Assembly: GCF_902499125.1 (NCBI RefSeq)
Contig: NZ_CABVPX010000002.1
Location: 62,001-126,000, forward strand
Source: Burkholderia arboris
GTDB lineage: Bacteria; Pseudomonadota; Gammaproteobacteria; Burkholderiales; Burkholderiaceae
Direction: 5' to 3'
Length of the DNA stretch: 64,000 bases
A program made the position numbers and the translations under genes. The notes under the pieces were generated by a model that saw only the letters and a program-made list of their open reading frames with translations, was not told the DNA's origin and searched no databases. Positions 8,545 through 20,524 of the stretch are shown one piece after another. Position 1 is the first letter of the stretch; each line of letters opens with the position of its first letter.

Positions 8545-9783
8545 ATGAATGCGAGAACCTATTCTTTGGCTGAGCCCGCCGTCACCGACCACTTCGTATG
8601 CGCATCCTCGCTTGCGGAGCACGTGCATTGGCTGTCGCAGTCGCTGCTTTCCGCCGGCGCGGTCGAGGGTGCGCCGCTCGACGGCGCGGCGCTGTCGCAG
8701 CGTATCGGCGTGTTGAACCCGGCACTGGTATTCATCGATTTTTCGAGTGATTGCGCGGCCGCGAGCACGGTGGTCGCGGCGGTGCGCGTGTCGCATCCGG
8801 GCGTGCCGGTGGTCGCGCTGGGCTCGCTCGCGCAACCGGAAGGCGCGCTTGCCGCGCTGCGCGCGGGGGTGCGCGATTTCGTCGATTTTTCCGCCCCGGC
8901 CGACGAGGCGCTGCGGATCACGCGCGTGTTGCTCGACAACGTCGACGAGCCGGTGAACCGTCACGGCAAGGTCACCGCGTTGCTCGGCGCGCGCGCCGGG
9001 ATGGGCGTGAGCACGCTCGCGGCGAACCTGTCGGTGCTGATGCAGCGGCGGCCCGCCGATCCCGCGCACACGGCGGCGCTCCTCGATCTCGGGTTGCCGG
9101 CCGGCGACGGCGCGTTGTTCCTGAATACGCGCTGCGAATTCCATTTCGTCGAAGCCGTGCGCAACCTGCGCCGGATCGACCGCACGTTCGTGACGACCGC
9201 GCTCGCGCGCCATTCGAGCGGCGTCGCACTGACGACGCTGCCGCCGAACCTCGCCGAGCTGCGCGAGGTGGCGACGGCGTCGTGCGCGGCGTTGCTGAAC
9301 CGGCTGCGTGCGTTCTTCGATCACCAGATCGTCGACCTCGGCGGCTTCCCGAATCGCGAATTCATCGCGCAGGTCGTGAACCTTGCGGACGAAGCGTGGC
9401 TCGTGTGCGACCAGGGGGTGGCATCGATCATATCGGCGGTCGAGATGCTGGACGGGCTGCGCGAGGCAGGCGCCGCGACCGAACGGATCCGGCTCGTGGT
9501 CAACCAGTTCGACGCCGAGCTCGGGCTGTTGCCCGCGCAGATCGCCGAACGGCTGGAACTGTCGCTGGTCGCGACGCTGCCGTCGCGGCGCGTGTCGATC
9601 GGGCATGCGGCGAACCAGGGCAAGCTGATTGCCGAGGTCGCGGAACGCGATCCGTACGTCCGCGCGCTCGGGCCGCTGGTCGAGCGCCTCGCGGGCGCGC
9701 CGGCGCCGGGAGCGGCGCAGCGTGCGGCCGGCGGCCTCTCGGCGCTCAGGCGAATCATTCAATCCTCTACGAAGCGGTCGTAA
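8545..9783 (+). CDS. tadZ: TadZ/CpaE pilus-localisation ATPase
   Basis: A 412-residue protein with an N-terminal receiver-like domain (about 1-125, LVFIDFSSD) and a ParA/MinD-like ATPase domain from about residue 130. TadZ directs polar localisation of the tad apparatus. The P-loop is atypical: GARAGMGVST has neither the deviant-Walker lysine nor the usual GK[ST]. Later motifs such as HQIVDLGGFPNREF and VVNQFDAELG are recognisable. The start at 8545 (ATG) is preferred over a TTG five codons earlier. Only 3 bp separate it from the CpaF gene. Confidence 0.9.
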   Translation: MNARTYSLAEPAVTDHFVCASSLAEHVHWLSQSLLSAGAVEGAPLDGAALSQRIGVLNPALVFIDFSSDCAAASTVVAAVRVSHPGVPVVALGSLAQPEGALAALRAGVRDFVDFSAPADEALRITRVLLDNVDEPVNRHGKVTALLGARAGMGVSTLAANLSVLMQRRPADPAHTAALLDLGLPAGDGALFLNTRCEFHFVEAVRNLRRIDRTFVTTALARHSSGVALTTLPPNLAELREVATASCAALLNRLRAFFDHQIVDLGGFPNREFIAQVVNLADEAWLVCDQGVASIISAVEMLDGLREAGAATERIRLVVNQFDAELGLLPAQIAERLELSLVATLPSRRVSIGHAANQGKLIAEVAERDPYVRALGPLVERLAGAPAPGAAQRAAGGLSALRRIIQSSTKRS

Positions 9784-9786
9784 GCG

Positions 9787-11130
9787 ATGGCACACGACAT
9801 TCAATTTGCCGACGGCGCAGCGCCGTTCTCGCAAACGCAACAGTTCCACGACATCAAGAATGCCGCACACGAGCATCTGCTCACGCGGATCGAGGAGCTG
9901 GGTGCCGAATTCGGCCGCTGGTCGCGGCAGGCGATCAACCAGTTCGTCGATCTCGAGATCGACAGCTTCGTGCGGCTGCGGCGGATCCCGCTCAACGAGA
10001 GCGAGGTGCGTGCGGTTGCCGAGGCGCTGACGAAGGAGTTGGCCGGCTTCGGGCCGATCGAGGACCTGCTGGCGGACCCGCACGTCGAGGACATCCTGAT
10101 CAACGGCTACAACGACATCTACGTGTCGCGGCACGGGATCCTGTCGAAGCTGCCGATCCGCTTTACCGACAACGCGCACCTGCTGCGGATCGTGCGACGG
10201 ATTCTCGCGCCGGTCGGCCGGCGGCTCGACGAATCGAATCCGATGGTCGACGCACGGCTGCCCGACGGCGGGCGTGTCAACGTCGTGATCGAGCCGCTGT
10301 CGATCGACGGCCCCGTCGTGTCGATCCGGAAGTTCCGCAAGGATCCGCTGAAGCCCGAGGACCTGCTGGGCAACGGTACCTACAACGAGGAAATCGGCCG
10401 GCTGCTCGAGGCCGCGGTCGAGGCGCGCTGCAACGTACTCGTGTCGGGCGGCACCAGCTCGGGCAAGACGTCGCTGCTGAACGCGCTCGCGTTCCACATC
10501 CCGATGGCCGAACGCGTCGTGACGATCGAGGATACGGCCGAACTGTCGCTGAATCACCCGCACGTCGTGCGGCTCGAGAGCCGTCCCGGCGGGTTCGACG
10601 GCAGCGGCGTCGTGTCGATTCGCGACCTGCTGCGCAACACGTTGCGGATGCGGCCGGACCGGATCATCGTCGGCGAAGTGCGCGGCGGCGAAGTGCTCGA
10701 AATGCTGCAGGCGATGAATACCGGTCACGACGGATCGATGGGCACCGTGCACGCGAGTTCGCCGCGCGAGTGCCTGTACCGGCTCGAGATGCTGGCCGGC
10801 TTCGCCGGTTTTCAGGGTACCGAAGCAAGTCTGCGCCGGCAGATCGCCAATGCGATCGATTTCATCGTCCAGATCGGCCGGCTGTCCAACGGTCGCCGGC
10901 GGATCCTGTCGATCACCGAAGTCACCGGCATGTCGGACAACATCGTGTCGACGCAGGAACTGTATCGCTACGAGGCGCGCGTCACGCCGGAGGGCGACGA
11001 GATCGATCACTGGGAATCGCTCGGCATTCATCCGCATTCGCCGAAGCTCGCACGTTTCCGCAACACGCTGGTGTCGAGCGGCGGCGGGTTCGGCGGCAAC
11101 TTCGGGCGAGGCGGGGGCTTCAATGTCTAG
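9787..11130 (+). CDS. cpaF: Tad secretion ATPase TadA/CpaF
   Basis: A 447-residue type II/IV secretion-family ATPase that powers Flp pilus assembly. It shows an N-terminal helical domain, Walker [10 protein letters not shown] (Lys227), an aspartate/Walker B region in [19 protein letters not shown], and a His box in [13 protein letters not shown]. The Gly-rich C-terminal tail ([11 protein letters not shown]) is typical of Burkholderia. The gene overlaps the next one (the tadB ATG lies inside its last codons), so translation is likely coupled. Confidence 0.95.
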   Translation: MAHDIQFADGAAPFSQTQQFHDIKNAAHEHLLTRIEELGAEFGRWSRQAINQFVDLEIDSFVRLRRIPLNESEVRAVAEALTKELAGFGPIEDLLADPHVEDILINGYNDIYVSRHGILSKLPIRFTDNAHLLRIVRRILAPVGRRLDESNPMVDARLPDGGRVNVVIEPLSIDGPVVSIRKFRKDPLKPEDLLGNGTYNEEIGRLLEAAVEARCNVLVSGGTSSGKTSLLNALAFHIPMAERVVTIEDTAELSLNHPHVVRLESRPGGFDGSGVVSIRDLLRNTLRMRPDRIIVGEVRGGEVLEMLQAMNTGHDGSMGTVHASSPRECLYRLEMLAGFAGFQGTEASLRRQIANAIDFIVQIGRLSNGRRRILSITEVTGMSDNIVSTQELYRYEARVTPEGDEIDHWESLGIHPHSPKLARFRNTLVSSGGGFGGNFGRGGGFNV

Positions 11131-12103
11131 CGCCACCTTGCTCGCGCTGATGTTCGCGCTGATCTGCGCGGCGGCCGGGCTGCTGCTGTGGCGCGGAAGC
11201 CAGGTGCGGGAAGGGCGCGCGCATACGCAACGGTTCTTCGACAGCCAGGTGGGACAGGGTGCGCGCACCGCCGCCCCGGCGGGCGACACGCGTACCGTGC
11301 GTGCCGCGGCGGCCGGTGCGGCGAATGCGCAGGAACCGGCACAAGGGTTTGCGCGCTGGCGTGCGTCGGTGTTCGAAGCGTGGAGCGTGTTGTCCGACCG
11401 CGCGGGCCTCGACGAAGTGCGCGCGGGCCTCGTGCTGGCGGTCGCGATCGTTGCGCTGCTCGCGCTGTGGGCCGGCGTGGCCGGCGGGGTGCTCGCCGCG
11501 GTTGCTGCGATCGTTGCGGGCGGGGTGCTCGTCGTGCTGTGGATCACGTCGCGCATCGGCCGGCGCCGCCTGAAGATCGTCCGGCAGTTGCCGTCGTTTC
11601 TCGACGGGATCGTGCGGCTCGTGACCCTCGGGAACAGCGTGCCCGCGGCGTTCCAGTCGGCGCTGCAGACGGCCGAGATGCCGCTGCGCCGCTGCCTCGA
11701 CGACGTGTCGCAGATGCTGCGCTCCGGCGTCGAGATCGATCGCGCGATGCTGCACATCGCGCACACGTACCGGATCCGCGAATTCGAACTGGTCGGTGCG
11801 GTGCTGCGTCTGTCGGTCCGCTACGGCGGGCGGGCGGACGTGATGCTCGACCGGATGTCGACGTTCATGCGCGATCTCGAGCAGGCGGAGCGCGAATTGT
11901 CCGCGATGTCGGCCGAGACCCGGCTGTCAGCCTGGGTGCTGGCGCTGTTGCCGATCGCGGTCGGCAGCTTCGTCATCGCCACGAGCCCGCGCTATTTCAC
12001 GGTGATGTGGAACGACGATGCCGGGCGTCAGCTGATCTATCTGGCGTTCGCGCTGCAGGCGATGGGCGGTTTCTGGCTGTACCGGCTCGCGCGGCTGAGG
12101 TGA
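11123..12103 (+). CDS. tadB: Inner-membrane platform protein TadB
   Basis: A 326-residue type II secretion F-domain protein. It has an N-terminal membrane helix (about 5-22), two more around 100-145, a cytoplasmic T2SSF domain containing LPSFLDGIVRLVTLGNSVPAAFQ, and two C-terminal membrane helices. TadB and TadC form the membrane platform that the CpaF ATPase acts on. The start at 11123 overlaps the cpaF stop by 8 bases. The region after the first helix (about residues 40-75) is Ala/Arg-rich and low in complexity. Confidence 0.92.
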   Translation: MSSATLLALMFALICAAAGLLLWRGSQVREGRAHTQRFFDSQVGQGARTAAPAGDTRTVRAAAAGAANAQEPAQGFARWRASVFEAWSVLSDRAGLDEVRAGLVLAVAIVALLALWAGVAGGVLAAVAAIVAGGVLVVLWITSRIGRRRLKIVRQLPSFLDGIVRLVTLGNSVPAAFQSALQTAEMPLRRCLDDVSQMLRSGVEIDRAMLHIAHTYRIREFELVGAVLRLSVRYGGRADVMLDRMSTFMRDLEQAERELSAMSAETRLSAWVLALLPIAVGSFVIATSPRYFTVMWNDDAGRQLIYLAFALQAMGGFWLYRLARLR

Positions 12104-12107
12104 ATCG

Positions 12108-13103
12108 ATGGATGCAAACCGTTTAGGCGCACTGGCGCTGGTGCTCGGATCGGTCGGCGTGCTGCTGCTGGCCGCGCTCGCAATCGTGCGCGTCGTGCTC
12201 GTGCAGCGTGCCGAGCGCGCGCTGGTGAACGCGCTCGAACGCCGGACCGCGGCCATCGAAGCGGCCGCCGCGCGCGCCGGCGCCGCAGAGCCGGTGCGCG
12301 AGGCGCCGCCGCCAGTGTCGCGCCCCCGTTTCGCGGGGTTGCGCGCACGCTTCGAAGACGCCGGGATGCGGTGGCTCGAGACCGGCTTCAGCCGCTACCT
12401 GATCGCCGACGAGGATCGCCAGTTGCTCGAACAGTGCGGCTTCGTCGACGTTCGTGCGCGCGCGCTGTTCGTCAGTGCGCGCATCGTCTGCGCGATCCTG
12501 CTGCCGGCGCTCACCTTGCTGATACTGGTCGGCCGCGGACACGGGACGCGCTGGCCGCTCTGGCTCACCGTCTCGCTCGTGACCGGCTACATGCTGCCGA
12601 AAATCTACGTGCGCCGTCGCGCCACCGCGCGCCGGCAGAGCATCGCGGCCGAGTTGCCGCTGCTGGTCGACATGTTGCGGCTGCTGCAGGGCGTCGGCCT
12701 GTCGCTCGACCAGAGCATCCAGGTCGTCACGCACGATTTTCAGACCATGCTGCCGGTGCTGTCGTGGGAGCTCGGCGTCGCGCAGCGGCAGTTCGCGGCT
12801 GGACGCACGCGCGAGCAATCGCTGCAACGCCTGACGAACAGTTTCGACAACGAGGATCTGCGGGCGATCGTGCGATTGCTGATTCAGGTGGACAAGCATG
12901 GCGGCGCGGTACAGGAGCCGCTGAAGCAGTTCGGCGACCGTCTGCGCGAAGGGCGTCGTGCGACGCTGCGCGAGCAGATCGGCCGCCTGACGGTGAAGAT
13001 GACCGGCGTGATGATCATTACGCTGTTGCCGGCATTGCTGATCGTGACCGCGGGGCCCGGCATCATGACCGTGCTGTCCGCGCTCGCTGCGATTCAGCGC
13101 TGA
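12108..13103 (+). CDS. tadC: Inner-membrane platform protein TadC
   Basis: A 331-residue T2SSF-domain protein paired with TadB. An N-terminal helix (about 7-27), a basic cytoplasmic region, two membrane helices near 125-165, the core ELPLLVDMLRLLQGVGLSLDQ and a C-terminal helix near the end (IITLLPALLIVTAGPGI) are visible. It begins 4 bp after tadB. Its stop overlaps a possible early ATG of the next gene, in keeping with one operon. Confidence 0.92.
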   Translation: MDANRLGALALVLGSVGVLLLAALAIVRVVLVQRAERALVNALERRTAAIEAAAARAGAAEPVREAPPPVSRPRFAGLRARFEDAGMRWLETGFSRYLIADEDRQLLEQCGFVDVRARALFVSARIVCAILLPALTLLILVGRGHGTRWPLWLTVSLVTGYMLPKIYVRRRATARRQSIAAELPLLVDMLRLLQGVGLSLDQSIQVVTHDFQTMLPVLSWELGVAQRQFAAGRTREQSLQRLTNSFDNEDLRAIVRLLIQVDKHGGAVQEPLKQFGDRLREGRRATLREQIGRLTVKMTGVMIITLLPALLIVTAGPGIMTVLSALAAIQR

Positions 13104-13132
13104 TGCGGCATGAAGGGAAGGAGCGACACAAG

Positions 13133-13960
13133 ATGAATCGATTGAGTTGGATCGGCACGATCGCAGGCGCGACGGCGTTCGCGTTGCTTGCCAGCGGGTG
13201 CTCGCTGTTCAAGGAGTCCGGATACGGAATCGGTGCGCAGGCCGAACGCGGTGCGCTGATGCAGGCCGCCGCCGACAAGAATGCGAAGCCGGATACGCCG
13301 GGCATGTATCTGGGCCTGATCGATCGCATGCAGGCGCAGGGGCTGTATTTCGCGTCGCTCGCGCACATCGATCAGTACGAGAAGCAATATGGCGCCTCGC
13401 CGGACACGATCCTGCTGCGCGCCGACGCATTGCGCGCGACCGGCCAGTACGACGCGGGCGTGGCCGCCTATACGAAGCTGCTGACGACGCCGCTTGCCGC
13501 GCGCGGCTATCGCGGGCTGGGTCTGACCGCCGGCGCCCGCGGCGATTTTGCGCTTGCCGCGCAGCAACTCGAACAGGCGACGGCGCTTGCGCCGACCGAT
13601 GCGGCAACGCTGTCCGATCTCGCGTATTCGCGGATGCGCGAAGGCGACCTGGCGGGCGCACGCGTGCCGCTGCTGAAGGCGGCCGAACTCGAGCAGAAGA
13701 ACCCGAAAATCCTCAGCAACTTCGTGCTGTACCTGCTCGCGACCGGTCACGCGAAGGACGCGCGGCGGCTGATGGATCAGCAGAAGCTTTCGCCTGCGGT
13801 ACGCAGCCAGATTCACGACGACGAGACGAAGGTCGCGGCCGCGGTGCGCGCGCAGCAGCGCGCGATTGCCCGTGCGCCGGCCACGACGTCCGCGCCGGCG
13901 GTGGCGAGCAGCGACAACTTCGATCTCGCCGTGCCGCTGCTGCAGCGTTTCGCGCGATAA
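13133..13960 (+). CDS. tadD: TadD-like tetratricopeptide lipoprotein
   Basis: A 275-residue lipoprotein (lipobox ASGC, Cys23) with TPR-type helical repeats across about residues 60-235 (for example LRADALRATGQYDAGVAAYTK). TadD lipoproteins act as pilotins or assembly factors for the tad secretin. The ATG at 13133 was chosen because AAGGAG lies about 10 bases upstream and the lipoprotein signal starts immediately. A start at 13103 would add a charged stretch before it. The Ala/Thr-rich C-terminus ends in LLQRFAR. Confidence 0.88.
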   Translation: MNRLSWIGTIAGATAFALLASGCSLFKESGYGIGAQAERGALMQAAADKNAKPDTPGMYLGLIDRMQAQGLYFASLAHIDQYEKQYGASPDTILLRADALRATGQYDAGVAAYTKLLTTPLAARGYRGLGLTAGARGDFALAAQQLEQATALAPTDAATLSDLAYSRMREGDLAGARVPLLKAAELEQKNPKILSNFVLYLLATGHAKDARRLMDQQKLSPAVRSQIHDDETKVAAAVRAQQRAIARAPATTSAPAVASSDNFDLAVPLLQRFAR

Positions 13961-13983
13961 CGACGATATTCACGGAGGCCATC

Positions 13984-14328
13984 ATGTTTCACCTTTCCTC
14001 AATCCGCGTGCGGGCCGTGTGCGTCGCGTTCGCATGCGCGCTGGGTGCGGGCATCGCGCACGCGCAAAGCGACCCGCCGGCGTCCGAGATCGGTCATGCG
14101 ACGAACGCGCTGCTCGACCTGCAGCGTTCGAATCGTGCGGCCGCCACGCCTCAGCCGATCGACGGCGCGGCCGGCACGTATGCCTATCAGCGCTACATCG
14201 ACACGTTCAAGACGCCGATTCCGCAGTGGTTCGGCACGATGTCGACGGCGGGCGGCGGCGGCAGTGGCGGCAGTGGCGGCAGTGGCGGCGGCAGCGGCGG
14301 ATCGTCCGGTGGCGACCTCGCGCGCTGA
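13984..14328 (+). CDS. DUF3613 family secreted protein
   Basis: A 114-residue protein with a signal peptide ending at AHAQ. A short conserved region with two helices contains ATNALLDLQRSN and YQRYIDTFKTPIPQWF and matches DUF3613, a family found in beta-proteobacterial tad loci. The last ~30 residues are almost entirely Gly and Ser. The function is unknown. Its place between TadD and the TadG-like gene, 23 bp and 12 bp from its neighbours, implies a periplasmic or pilus-associated role. Confidence 0.8.
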   Translation: MFHLSSIRVRAVCVAFACALGAGIAHAQSDPPASEIGHATNALLDLQRSNRAAATPQPIDGAAGTYAYQRYIDTFKTPIPQWFGTMSTAGGGGSGGSGGSGGGSGGSSGGDLAR

Positions 14329-14340
14329 CGGAGCAAAACG

Positions 14341-17557
<3,217 letters not shown>

Positions 17558-17611
17558 TTAATGAGATAAAATCGCGCTGAATTACAACGACTCGGGCGGG
17601 AATAAAACTTC

Positions 17612-18319
17612 ATGAGCCATATGACGGGGTTGGGGCGGGTGGGCGTGTTGCTCGCCATGGTGGGAGGCATGCAGGGCGCGTTCGCGCAGGGGCTGGCAGG
17701 CAGCGATCCGTCGGCAGTGCAGCAGGCGTCTGCGCCGGTGGCTGCGATTCCGGTGATCGATTCGCAGGTCCAGGCGTCGGTGCAGCCGCAGGCGGGCGAG
17801 ACGACGGGGCAAAGCACGGTCGACGATCTGCAGCGCCAGATCCAGGCGCACTCGCTGACGGAAATGCGTACGAGCTACAACGGCAGCTATGGCGCAAGCC
17901 TGCTGTTCAACGTAAAAGACGGCGCGTACTTCGTTGCGCTGTTCCAGCAGAAGGCGTTCTGGCGCGTGATCAAGACGTACGACGAAACGCGTGCGGAAGC
18001 GATCTATCGCGATTTCTCGCGCCAGGCCGAGCGGTTGGCGGTCAACGAACTGCGCGCGGCAAAGCTGGAATCGCAGAAGGCACAGACGGACAAGCAGATC
18101 GAGGTCACGCAGGACCGTGCGCGGCGTCTGCAGGCCGACATCTCGATCGCTCGCCAGCAGCAGGCGGCCGTTTCGGACCGCCAGAAGAGCGTACGCAGCG
18201 AGACGGTTGCGCTGCAGGCGCAGCAGGCCGAACTGCAGTCGCAACTGCGCGCCTTGCAGCAGCAGGTGCGCTCGCTGCAGCGCGAGGCCAACGCGGGCCT
18301 GCCGGCGACGGCGCGCTGA
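17612..18319 (+). CDS. DUF2968 family secreted coiled-coil protein
   Basis: A 235-residue protein with a signal peptide (cleaved near AFAQG). A conserved central part (about 70-140) contains NGSYGASLLFN and YFVALFQQKAFWRVIKTYDE, and a long Gln/Arg-rich coiled coil fills about 140-230. It matches DUF2968, whose function is not known. It has its own upstream region with an A/T-rich GATAAAAT element and is followed by a bidirectional terminator facing hfq2. A structural or envelope role is only inferred. Confidence 0.82.
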   Translation: MSHMTGLGRVGVLLAMVGGMQGAFAQGLAGSDPSAVQQASAPVAAIPVIDSQVQASVQPQAGETTGQSTVDDLQRQIQAHSLTEMRTSYNGSYGASLLFNVKDGAYFVALFQQKAFWRVIKTYDETRAEAIYRDFSRQAERLAVNELRAAKLESQKAQTDKQIEVTQDRARRLQADISIARQQQAAVSDRQKSVRSETVALQAQQAELQSQLRALQQQVRSLQREANAGLPATAR

Positions 18320-18365
18320 GTGTCGGCGGCGGTGCGGCGACATGCCGCGCCGGCCGTACAAGTAA

Positions 18366-18393
18366 AAAGGGCAAGCCGTTTGGCTTGCCCTTT
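18366..18393. terminator. Bidirectional rho-independent terminator
   Basis: A perfect 12-bp stem (18366-18377 with 18382-18393) has a GTTT loop, an A-run on the left and a T-run on the right. It lies between the convergent DUF2968 and hfq2 genes and can end both transcripts. Confidence 0.9.
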
Positions 18394-18397
18394 GGTT

Positions 18398-18976
18398 TTA
18401 CTGGCCGTCCGGCACGATTCGCCGGCGGCGCGTCACGATCACCGGCCCGTTGCCGCCGCGGGAATCCGGCGACGACGTGTTGCCGGATGCATCGCCGGTG
18501 TCGCGCGGCGCGCCGTAGCTTTCGCGCGGCTCACGGGGTTCGCGCGGTGCGCCGTAGCCTTCGCGCGGCTCGCGCGAGCCGTAACCCTCGCGCGGTTCAC
18601 GCGAACCATAGCCTTCACGCGGTTCGCGGGAGCCGTAGCCGCCGTCGCCGCGCGATTCGCGCGAGCCGCCGTGCGAGCCGTACGGGCTGTGACCGCCGCC
18701 TTCACGGCCGCCGGGGCGACCGCCGGTGCGCGGCCCGCGGGGGCCGCTGCCGCCCGGGCGCGAGCCGCCGGTGTCGAGCTGGATCGTGGAAATCGCACGC
18801 TTGTAGATGCCTTGCAGACCCACGGGGGTGCGCAGCATCACCAGATACTGGTCGAACGACTCGATACACCCCGTCAGACGAATGCCGTTGACGAGATAGA
18901 TTTCAACGCGCTTACGTTCCTTGCGCGCCGAATTGATGAAGTCGTTTTGCGGATGGGATTCTGCGGGATTGGCCAT
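18398..18976 (-). CDS. hfq2: Second RNA chaperone Hfq2 with long Gly/Arg-rich tail
   Basis: A 192-residue Sm-like protein. Residues 10-68 form the Hfq core, with [21 protein letters not shown] (Sm1) and YKRAISTIQ (Sm2). The usual KH of the uridine-binding pocket is KR here (Lys59-Arg60). The remaining ~124 residues are disordered, Gly/Arg/Ser/Pro-rich, with three exact GYGSREPRE repeats and an RRRR cluster near the end. B. cenocepacia is known to carry both a normal ~80-residue Hfq and this longer Hfq2, which contributes to stress survival and virulence. The start at 18976 (MANPAE) fits the Hfq core; longer frames add unrelated residues. Confidence 0.95.
   Translation of the reverse strand: MANPAESHPQNDFINSARKERKRVEIYLVNGIRLTGCIESFDQYLVMLRTPVGLQGIYKRAISTIQLDTGGSRPGGSGPRGPRTGGRPGGREGGGHSPYGSHGGSRESRGDGGYGSREPREGYGSREPREGYGSREPREGYGAPREPREPRESYGAPRDTGDASGNTSSPDSRGGNGPVIVTRRRRIVPDGQ
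18560..18640 (-). repeat. 27-bp tandem repeat in hfq2 (GYGSREPRE x3)
   Basis: Three adjacent 27-bp units encode residues 113-139 of Hfq2, followed by a degenerate fourth ([10 protein letters not shown]). The DNA copies differ at synonymous sites. Repeat number may vary between strains and would change the length of the RNA-binding tail. Confidence 0.85.
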
Positions 18977-19156
18977 TGAGGTGCGGCAGGAGCCTGCGTC
19001 AGAGAATATGTTGTGCGTGTGTGTGGCGTGTTCGTCCACAAGGCGTTTGGCGGGATTCTACCCTGTTCGATAGGCAAGCGCGCAGTCGTGATTGTGTCGA
19101 ACCGTAACCCACTATAGACGTTCCGGCGCATTTTCGCGATTCGGCCGAACGGCCAA

Positions 19157-19180
19157 AGCCGTTTCGTTACGTTGCGTTAC
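19157..19180. promoter_or_regulatory. GTTACG direct-repeat boxes upstream of the small acidic protein
   Basis: The boxes CGTTACG, TTGCG and GTTACG recur here in the 295-bp gap between hfq2 and the divergent small gene at 19272. They resemble, in the other orientation, the cluster at 4390-4434. They could be sites for a shared regulator, but no promoter could be tied to them. Confidence 0.3.
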
Positions 19181-19271
19181 GACTCTCGCAGCGCGGTATC
19201 ACCTCGGCACGGGCGCCATCCTTATATTGCTTGCGTGAGCCGGGCGGGCCGGCTTGTCAGGGATCCGCAGC

Positions 19272-19553
19272 ATGAACAAGAGACAAGTGGCAGGGGTGAT
19301 CGGGAGCATGGCATGGCTTGTTTCCGGCAGTGCAATGGCGCATGTCGACCTGTCGGTCGGCATCGGCGTACCGGTCGCACCGGTCTATGTCGAGCCGGCA
19401 CCGGTCTATGTGGCGCCGCAGCCGGCCGTCGTCGCCTATCCGGGCTACGGATACGGCTACTACGGCGATGACGACGACGATCGTTACCGGAAGTGGCGCA
19501 AGCACTACTACAAGCATTGGCGCAAGCACCACGGCGACGACGATGACGATTGA
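19272..19553 (+). CDS. Small secreted Tyr/Pro-rich protein with His/Asp-rich tail
   Basis: A 93-residue protein with a signal peptide ending at SAMAH. The middle has repeated PVYVEPAP and PVYVAPQP units and a GYGYGYYG stretch. The end alternates acidic runs (DDDDD) with a basic His/Lys/Trp segment (RKWRKHYYKHWRKHH). Similar YXXP-type small periplasmic proteins are common in proteobacteria with no known function. The acidic and histidine clusters could bind metal ions, which is inference from composition. It stands alone, divergent from hfq2. Confidence 0.75.
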   Translation: MNKRQVAGVIGSMAWLVSGSAMAHVDLSVGIGVPVAPVYVEPAPVYVAPQPAVVAYPGYGYGYYGDDDDDRYRKWRKHYYKHWRKHHGDDDDD

Positions 19554-19580
19554 ACCCGAGGCCCGCACCGGCGGCGCGAA

Positions 19581-20495
19581 TCAGAACGCGTAGTCGGGGT
19601 TTTTCGGGTCGAATGCGGTGTCGTCGAGGGTCGCCGGCGCGATTTTCTCGATGACGATCCGCTCGAAGATCTTGCCGTCGTTGTCATAGGACTCGACGGT
19701 CCGGAAATACGGGGCGTGCAGGTCGAGCCCGAGGATTTCCTTTTTCGCATAGAACTGCGGCCGGCCGGTCGGCGTTTCGTAGGTGAGCGTGACAACACGT
19801 ACGCCGCTGATCGTTCGGACTTCCACATTGGTTGGCCGCTGCACGCCGGCTTCCAGGTATTTCTTCCCTTCGGTCAGGTACAGGTTCGTGATGAACTCGG
19901 TGCCGAGATCCTTCACCTGGTGATTCGACTGGGCGCGCGCCAGTGCGCCGTCGATCGCCGTCCACAGCGGAATCTTGCCGAGCAGGCCGCCGAGATGGCC
20001 GTACATCTCGTCCTTGCGCTGGGTCGTGTCGTAGATGGTCTCCTGTCCGGCATGGGCGCCGCCCGGCAGCCATTTCGCATACACGCGCAGCGGCTCGCGG
20101 GTCGTCTTCACGAGCATGCGGTCGGGCGTGTCGGACCATTTTCCGCTGATGCGCTCCTGGCGCACCATCGTGAACTGGTACGACGGGTAGCCGTTGGGAC
20201 CGTTACGGATGTAGAGCGGCACGGCGAGCGGATCGAGCGCCTTGAAGAGCGCCGTCAGCGTCGCGTCGTCGAGCTGCGCGAGCGTGCCGTGCTGGGCTGC
20301 CGTGCGCAACCAGCGCGCCTGTTGCACGAGCGGCTCGTGCGTGACCTTCGCGAGGTCCGCCGGCAGCGCGACTTCCTGTGCCGCGCTCGCGGCGCCGGCC
20401 GTTTCCTGAGCATGCAGGCCCGCGTGTGCGAGCGACAGCACGCAAGCGGCTGCCGTGGCGGCATGCCGCGTACGGCGCTTCATTCCTTCGTTCAT
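19581..20495 (-). CDS. DUF1571-type periplasmic protein
   Basis: A 304-residue protein with a signal peptide (cleaved near LHAQE). The main domain resembles DUF1571 and the LolA-like outer-membrane lipoprotein-sorting fold, with YQFTMVRQERISGKWSD, VYAKWLPGG and a C-terminal VTLTYETPTGRPQFYAKKE. The start at 20495 has GGGAG nine bases upstream; the ATG at 20504 directly abuts that site and is less likely. It lies 29 bp downstream of fadD on the same strand, so it may be co-transcribed and could act on lipids or lipoproteins. The function is unproven. Confidence 0.75.
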   Translation of the reverse strand: MNEGMKRRTRHAATAAACVLSLAHAGLHAQETAGAASAAQEVALPADLAKVTHEPLVQQARWLRTAAQHGTLAQLDDATLTALFKALDPLAVPLYIRNGPNGYPSYQFTMVRQERISGKWSDTPDRMLVKTTREPLRVYAKWLPGGAHAGQETIYDTTQRKDEMYGHLGGLLGKIPLWTAIDGALARAQSNHQVKDLGTEFITNLYLTEGKKYLEAGVQRPTNVEVRTISGVRVVTLTYETPTGRPQFYAKKEILGLDLHAPYFRTVESYDNDGKIFERIVIEKIAPATLDDTAFDPKNPDYAF

Positions 20496-20524
20496 CGACA
20501 GCATCTCCCGGAGCGATGGATCGT

